From Cyclina sinensis (Eukaryota; Mollusca; Bivalvia; Venerida; Veneridae), in assembly GCA_012932295.1 (NCBI GenBank), contig JAAONU010000017.1, forward strand, positions 4,154,001 to 4,218,000: a stretch of 64,000 bases of DNA. The letters run 5' to 3'. A model generated the notes under the pieces. The model was given only the letters and a program-made list of their open reading frames with translations, ran no database searches and had not been told where the DNA came from. Shown in pieces: positions 28,001 through 37,000 of this stretch (position 1 is its first letter; the number at the start of each line of letters is the position of its first letter). The position numbers and the translations under genes are program-made.

Positions 28001-31000
28001 CTGTACCTCATAGAGCCTTCATTTATAGACCAATATCTTTGATATTCAGTATATAGGTTCCTTGCATAAACCTCTACCCATGGGTAGGGTTAGAGGTCAC
28101 TGGGTCAAGGTCAAGGTCATCATAGCTTATAATAGATATTTTTACTTTCTGTCATAGAGCTTTTATTTATTGACTGATATTTTACATATTTGGTTTGTAG
28201 GCACTTAAATATTTTCAATTAAAAAATGAAATACTGCTTAACAGCAAACCTACTGCCAAAGTAATCAGGTGAGCGATCCAGGGCCATCATGGCCCTCTTG
28301 TTTAAGTTTTTGGCTATTGCAATAAAATTTGGACCATTTGTACAGTTTTTCAAGATGATTTCAAAAATATTATGTCTTGACCTATATTTTTGACCTACTT
28401 TTTTGTTTCTTAGCTACAGCAATGAAATTTGTACCATGTGCACAGTTTTTCATTTCAATTTCAAAAATGTCATCGAATGACCTATATTTTTGACCTACTG
28501 ACCTACTTTTTTGTTTTTTAGCTATAGCAATGAAATTTGGACCATGTGCACAGTTTTTGGTTTAAATTTCAAAAATGTCATCGAATGACCTATATTTTTG
28601 ACCTACTGACCTACTTTTTTGTTTTTTAACTACAGCAATGAAATTTGGCCCATGTGCACAGTTTTTGGTTTCGATTTCAAAAATGTTATCGCATGACCTA
28701 TATTTTTGACCTACTGACCTTCTTTTTTGTTTTGGAGCTATGGCAATGAAATTTGGACTGTATGTACAGTTTTTTGTTCCGATTTCAAAAACGTCATATC
28801 ATGACCTATTTTTTTGACCTACTGACCTACTTTTTTGTTTTAAAGCTACGGCAATGAAATTTTGACTGTATGTACAGCCTTTTGTTCCGATTTCAAAAAT
28901 GTTGTCTCATGACCAATATTTTGACCTACTGACCTACTTTTTGTTTTTGGAGCTATGGCAATGAAATTGCATTGGTTCATTTCTGTGATATGCATCATTA
29001 CATTCATAAAAATTTCTTTCATCTTTGAAACCAGGTGAGTGCTTGTGGGCCATTGGCCCTCTTGTTTTTCAAGTTATGACCATCCATCTGTTGTCTTGTT
29101 GCTTCATATATTATGTATCATTTGTTTTTTGACAGCAGTTTTTGACTAGCACTCTTAAACAATAAAATCAGGTTGTTAACATATATATATAAATGAGTAA
29201 CAACAACCTGTGATTTGTCCTGAAACACACAGTACAAATATATAACTTGAAGTTATGAAATAACTGGAGGCAACCCTGTGAATGCATGCAAGCTTTGAGA
29301 CAATTTTTCAAAGATTTAAGGGATTTGGGCTTAATGCTGCAAAAATATCTGTGATTCTGTTTGCCCCAACAATAAAACCGAATTCTTGCAGGTATATCGC
29401 ACCTATGGTCTTCCTGACAAGAATTTGACAAGTCACTGGACTACAGCTTATTACACAGACTGAAAACCAAAGATTTTCCAATCTAATTAAGGGTCCATGC
29501 TTCCATGGTCAAGTGGTTGTTGACTTGTGACTACTGAAAAGCTCACTGAAAAGCTCATTGAAAAGCTCACTGATAGAGGTCTGTGGGTTTAAGCCCAGCT
29601 ACCGTGTCTGTTCATGTGAGAGAGGTGGCAGTTTCTTAGAGAGGATTGAAATCCAGTACATGACTTTGTGTGTCGTATAAAGGAATGTTTTTTAGGGTTA
29701 CAGCCCATTCAGTTATAACTGAAATGCTACTACAAAGGACTACAAAGGACATAATTTAGTCCCCATGCAAACTAAAAAATAACACCGAAACACTTCTAAA
29801 AAGAACATTCAGTCGGCATGCAGTAATATTTTAGAGGTTGTTTCCATTATTCTGAATTGATATTACATTCTTTGTTGAATTTTTTCTCTTTTTTCTTCCT
29901 TTGTCTCCTGTAAATGGTACTGTTGAGGTGGAATTATTGTACACTAGGACTATCAATTTGAAAATTTAGTGTACATGTTAACCAGTAAGTGTAGGTGTAT
30001 GTCACATGACTGTTTGTTTTTTTGCATGCTAATGTCCACTCTTCAGTTTTTAAGGCCCGTCATTGTGAAATCTTGAGAAGTGAGATACAGTAGATTACCA
30101 CCTTACGACCACGCCGAAATTAAGACCACGCCGCTATTACGGGCACTTTTGAAAAGAACCAAACATTTTTATTCTTGTCCTATTACAGATATTAATCAGA
30201 ATTAAGACCACGCCACTAATCCGGTAATACGACCACCGTGTCTGGATCATATTGTATAATTTCAGCTTATTGTAATGCCTTGATTGCGACCACTCAAAAC
30301 TAGTGCCCTCCGGGCATGTCATCAATATCAGTCGAATACACCGCCTTGTTTACGACACTGCTTTACGACAGCTGCACGTGTAAACAAAAGAAAGTCTGTT
30401 CTGTGAAAAACAAATTTTCTTTACGTGATTACTGAAAGTAAGGATACAAAAGGATGATAAAAGTGTTATTTAAAATTGATTCAGTTACAACTTGATTGCG
30501 ACGCGAGTAAATAATTGGGAAGGGAACTGTATCCTCAGAGGTATAATAAGTGTCCAGGGGTTCAAAGCAAAATACATTTTTAGATCGATGCTTACCTATG
30601 TTGATTGAGTAAAAAACGTTTTTAGCTGGTTGACTAAAATATTGTTTTAATGTAATTAAGGGCTAATTCTGTTAAAAAAACGTAACATCTTATTTTAAAA
30701 TTCATTCTAACTGCAAAACTCAGAATATTTGCAGTTAAATTTTAATTGTGTCAAACAAAATTTTTAGCATGGAGAAACGAAAATGAAATCACTGAAATGT
30801 CTATTCATTATTAAAAGTTTAATTACTGAATAAAATAACATCATTTTGATTATTAATGTGTTTTGTTCTGTCTAAATAATGTTCTATTTTCCCTTTATGA
30901 ACTTGCATATGTAAAACAAATATATTGCCAAGGACTAAACTCAGTATTAAGACCAACTCACAATTAAGACCACTTCCCTTTATACCCAATGGTGGTCTTA

Positions 31001-34000
31001 ATAGAGGAATTTTACTGTATTACAAATTTCAAGAACTATCGATTTGAAATTTGGTGTGCATGTTTACCAGTCAGTGAAGATGTGCTTGATGCATTGAAAA
31101 TTGAATTCACGCCAATATGGACTTTGTCGTTTTACAGCCTGTGCCACATCTCTAGGACTATCGATTTGAAACCTGGTGTGCAGGATCAGCAAGAAAAGTA
31201 GATGTGCAGGACACATTCTATATTTCCCTTTTGCCTCTTACAAGGCAGTTCTATGGGGGTATTAATCACATTCAGTGATAGCTCTAGATTTTTTTGTATG
31301 GATGGGGGGTGGGGTCGGAGGTAATAGGTGTTACCTTATCATTTAAAGAACCTGAAGCCTCTAAGTTCTTGTTAAATTGTTAAATTTGATTTACAGTCAT
31401 TTTGTGTAAAAAATCAATATGAGGAAGTTTTATAAATCTTATCAGGCTTGTTGACCCATTTTAGTCTTATTCAGGGTGTACATTGTACATGAAATTACCT
31501 GTTTAAAAAAATTCTGCTGTCTTATAGATTGTTAGCAATCTTTAAAATTGTACATGATTTTTTTAGAAACCAAACAAAATTTAGTGTCCCCAGTTATCCC
31601 TCCGGACCCTGGTGGAATATACGAGCTTGCAAAAGATGTGTCAGACTTAAGAAAATCAGGACCCCAAGACAATAATGGTAAGATTTATCATTAGTTTTCT
31701 TACTTCTCTCTAATTTCTACAAGAATGTTTGTTCATTCATTCATTCATTTATTCATTTATTCATTCATTCATTTCTCTGAAATATTCAGTTTAAGAAACT
31801 TTCTAAGAAAGGGAAAAGACTTACTCATATATGAAAAATATCGTTAGTTATTCATTTATTGTTTTTTTGTAGAACAAAAGTAAAATAGAGAAAATTGAAT
31901 GATATATTAAAGGAGAAAGTGTTTTTTTTGTTTAGTTAGATAGTAAGTAATTTCATCATGATTAATTATATCATCAGGTCAGACAATAAGTAAAAATTCT
32001 GCAATAAGACCAGACCAAAAGTTCTTTTAATTCCTAGTTGATCCCTGTCTGTTTTAAATATTCAGTCTTTAGTCTTTTGAAATTACTGTTTTTTTTGCAT
32101 GAACATAAGTATTTATTAATAGTGGTCTTGCCAATTGGAGTGCAGATTTTTCCAGATATTTTTAACCAGGTTTTCAATTTTGAAAATCCTGGTTATTAGA
32201 TTGGGGTATGGCGGGCGGATGGGCGGATGGGCGGGCGTCAAACGAAATTGTGTCCGCTCTGTAACTCTTCAACCCTTTGAAGAATTTTGATGAAACTTCA
32301 GACAAATGTTTACCACATCAAGATGACGTGCAGAACGCATGTTCCGCATGGCTGGCTCCAAGGTCAAGGTCACAGTGACATTAACATTGAAAATCCTGTC
32401 CGCTCTGTAACTCTTCAACCCTTTGAAGAATTTTGATGAAACTTCAGACAAATGTTTACCACATCAAGATGACGTGCAGAACGCATGTTCCGCATGGCTG
32501 GCTCCAAGGTCAAGGTCACAGTGACATTAACATTGAAAATCCTGTCCGCTCTGTAACTCTTCAACCCTTTGAAGAATTTTGATGAAACTTCAGACAAATG
32601 TTTACCACATCAAGATGACGTGCAGAACGCATGTTCCGCATGGCTGGCTCCAAGGTCAAGGTCACAGTGACATTAACATTGAAAATCCTGTCCGCTCTGT
32701 AACTCTTCAACCCTTTGAAGAATTTTGATGGCTCCAAGGTCAAGGTCACAGTGACATTAACATTGAAAATCCTGTCCGCTCTGTAACTCTTCAACCCTTT
32801 GAAGAATTTTGATGAAACTTCAGACAAATGTTTACCACATCAAGATGACGTGCAGAAATTGTTGTCTCATTATTAAGTATACTCCTTGCAGACAGTATTG
32901 TTAGCCGAAATTTACATCCTACTCATTATCATGTATTCTCATGAATATTATCTTTTCCTTCATGTCATGTTATAATCTTTTGAATATTCATAGCAATCTT
33001 CATTCCAAAATTCATACTATAGTATAGAATCAGAACAACATTTTTGAAAACCTGGTTTCGTGGCATTGCCATGTTTCTTGTTAGGTATTTCCATCAGGAT
33101 ATCCAGACATTTTTGTTACACCTCATGATCTTTTTATATGTTTGTTTCAGGTGTTCACAGTGATCATTATAATCACCTAAATGATAGGTTGACAAATACA
33201 AACATTTCTGATAGAAAACAGTCAGAGGAAAGATATGATCATGTCCAGTCTTGGACAAACCGTGTCATGCCATTGAATAGCATAGATAGTGGTACAGAAC
33301 ATTACTTGTCGGCACAGTCATCACCTCAGCGGAAGTGTTCAAATGTTTCTGATGATGTTTTTTCAACAAATCCAACAATGAATAAGACTTCACCAAATAT
33401 GTACAAGGATTTGCCGGCAAATTATGAAGATCCTTGGGATTCAGAGGAAGGTCTAAAAAGATTTGATCGACTGATGAACAGAGCAGAAAAGAAACATGAA
33501 ACTCGACAATCATTTGATCAATCCTCGCAAGGTTTGCAAAGAAATAGTGTGGATAATCCTGGTACTAAAGTTCAAATTGTGAAAAAGACTGTGAACCAGT
33601 CTGCGAAAATAAAGCAGACTGGTTCTTCTGAAGTGTATGAAGTCGCATGGGGAGGGAAATCGAGCCAAAGAAACCCTGCCCCTGTCACCACACCTTCTCA
33701 ACATAAACCTCATCTTCCATCTAATTATGAAGATGCATGGGATTTACCTGAGAAGCAAAAAGAATTTGAAGAAAAGTTGTTACAGGCTCGTAAACAGAGA
33801 GCAAGTCAAGGACAGATACGTGAAGGTAGTGTCACACCGACTGAAGAAAATGGTTCACGGACTTCACCAACAAGTAAGTTTCTGCCAGTTCTCCTCTTTC
33901 AAAAGGCTTCTTGAAAAGTAAGTCTGTGAGTGAAGAACTACTGAAATTCCCTTGCTATCTTAGTTTCAAGGAGGTTAATAGTAACGAGGGACATTCCTGA

Positions 34001-37000
34001 TAACAAATTATCTCCCTTACTCAGATAACATCAAAGGTCGACCAAATAGCACATTGGTCCTTGCAGTTGGAATCCTCTGACTTTATCCTTGTTTCTTATT
34101 GTGATGGTGTTGACTTTTAATTGTGAAAATTGTCACTTATATATTAAATAAAAAGTAAGGATTATCAAAAAACAAAGATAATGGTCTAAACAAAACATGT
34201 TGCTAAACTTAATGTGTAATCTGAATATCACTGTTGCAAATAATTAGGTTTAATTATTACCATTCCAAAAGAGAAAATAGCATTAAAAGCAGAGGAATCC
34301 AAATGGAAGGACCAATGTAAAATCAGAGAGTATTCAGGGTATATAATCCACTAATGCCTGATTAAGATGTTTGCCACTGAAAAGGCTGATTCACTTGTAT
34401 CATTGAAAAAACAAAACAGAAAGCTGGGGAATATATATGCAGACAAAATATGTTATTTTTTAATTGCCTCATTACTTTAATGATTAAGGCTTTTATACAT
34501 AGATATTTTTAGTGCTAATTCTAGTAGAAAAGCTTGGGTTTTCTAATGGTAGTCATTTATATTTTAACAGCCAGAACAGAACCAAATCGGGTGATAAGGT
34601 CTGATAGTTGCAGGTCACTAGGTGCACTGGCAGAGAAAATTGACACTTCTATACCACTTGAGGAACAGAGGTGAGTGATCGTTGACAATATTGTATTAAA
34701 AAAAAAAAACACAGAAATGAAAAATAATGCGAAGTTTTTATGCAGTGAAAACTAGCAAATGAATCACAAATTTTAGGTGTATAGTGAAACCATTCTTCTA
34801 TCATCACAATACTTTTTCCTGTGAAAAAAAGGTGAGATATGAAAAAAAAGAAAATTTTACAAAAAACTACATTGGTCCATCACCAAATGGAAATGTTACT
34901 TTACGATTATATGTTTGTCCTAGAATTTTCTCTACATCAGTTTACTTGAAAATGAGCTCAGTGTAATGAAAAGAAAATCTTTAATTTGCTTTTATTTTAA
35001 AGTTTAATTGGAGTAAGTGGTTTAAGTTATATTTTGTCCAGTTGCACTGAGGTATATTTTAAATTTCTTGACTCTTTATTTATGTTACTCATTATGGGTG
35101 ACACTAGCCGAGTTAATTGATTAATTTAAAGTAATTTCAACCATCAACAGCAGTGTCATATCAGTTCTCTGTGCCATGCAAGACCATTAAAATTTTATTA
35201 CTTGTACTATTTATGATACAAACTTATAAACACTAACCTATAGAGCTGCCAACATACTTACCTTCTGTAATGTTGTAGCATCCATATGGCATATATGTAT
35301 TTATAAGCTTGCAAAAATCCTTTGAAATAAGGGAGACAACTACAGTCTTTAAATCATCTTCTGACAAGTAACAGGTTTTATATATTTTTGAACGTTGAGT
35401 CACTTTGTTCCGTTGCATCTCATCTTTTCTTTTCTATCAGATGATTTGATGTCAGTGAAAAACAAATGTTTTTTGCAGTACGCCATGTTATTTATATTTA
35501 TAATTCATTATTCTTTTAATTGCATTTCAAGTATTTTAGATAACAAGTAGTCCTGGGAAAAATGCTACTTAATGTCTTGCTAAGAAAAAAACATCTTTTT
35601 TTTTAATTGTAAATGATATTCTAAACTTAGCAAAGGCAAAAAAAAAGTAACCGTACATTTCCAGATTTACCAAATTGGCCCCTGCCTCTGTGTAGCAGAT
35701 TTGCATTTTAATTATTTCAAGTAACATTTCAGTTTTTTTCTGGAATTTTTGTTCACATTACCCTCTTACAAAATAACACAAGCTGAAACCAGACTGTTCC
35801 GTTCTTCCTTCAACTGAAAGATTTCAGAGTGATTGCCCTTTACTAAAAATTGAAAATTGGCAGAGGAGCAACATATATAATCATGTTCTTATATGTGCAT
35901 CTCTTTTATTGACATAAAAAAAAATTATTATACAGTAAAGTCTCGCTTTGCGACCGACCCTTTTTTGCGGGCAAATCGATATTACGACTGCTTTTTTCCG
36001 GTCCCGACTTTTTTGCTATATAATTCAATGGTCGTAAGGTCCGATATTACGACCGACCAACTACTACGTATTACGACCACTTTTTCGGGTCCAAATTCCC
36101 ATTTAACAATGAAAGTTGGACACTATAAGACGACCATTAACTGTTCACTAAAATGACACGTGTCACCAATTATCACCAATAAACAACATAATACAACAAT
36201 CGTCATCAAGGTGTGAACGATTTGCGGTACAATTTATAAAAAAATTATATTAATAAACTTTAGGCTATTAGTAATTGAAAGGAAAGTTATTATATAGTTC
36301 AATGTTTGTATCATAAAAATGGTACTGATTAATGCAGAACAAAGAAATACTTTATGAAAGACGAAATAGGTGTAAATAATGCCCAATTTCGGATAGGACG
36401 TTATTATGGCTACGAGTGAAAGACTGTCAAAAATAAATTGTGTGCAGTAGGATTTCAGTGTTGCTAATTATGAAAACAGCTTGAAAGAAAACTTGCACTG
36501 TATTCTTTCGAGTTTTAATTCATTTGATGTCGCACTAACATGAAAATTATGTGAAAAAAATATCATGTTATTGTAGAATAAAATTGATGCCATTAGTTAG
36601 TATTTTTCCATAATTTACCTTTTCATGCAACAAGGTTATTATACATGTAGCTAATGATAACCCTTTACAACAGATGAGAAATTGATTGAAGGCTAGCACG
36701 GGTCTCGGAATTAAGACCGACTCGATAATAAGACCACTTCTCCCTGGTCCCCAAAGTGGTCTTAATAGCGAGACTTTACTGTATCAAAAATGAAAAATAA
36801 AAACAAAACAAAATTGTATAGAGTTTTTCATGAAAAGTACTAAAAGATTTGCTTGAAAATATATTGAAAAAGACCTTTTCTTTCACAGAAAGGCATCTTT
36901 CTTTGATTCACAGTATTTTTTTTGTTCATTTTACTTCATTCATTCTAGGAAAACAATCTAAATAACCAATAGATGGTCTTTGAAGAACAATATAGTTTCA

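Noticed and set aside
32269..32827. Three identical ~60-residue open frames on the minus strand
   Set aside because: They are translations of the 146-bp tandem units of a family I repeat. The unit length is not a multiple of three, so the frames overlap and shift, and no protein feature is visible.
33265..33713. Minus-strand open frames opposite the largest SHB-like exon
   Set aside because: They are antisense shadows of a well-supported coding exon and have no splice sites or domain of their own.
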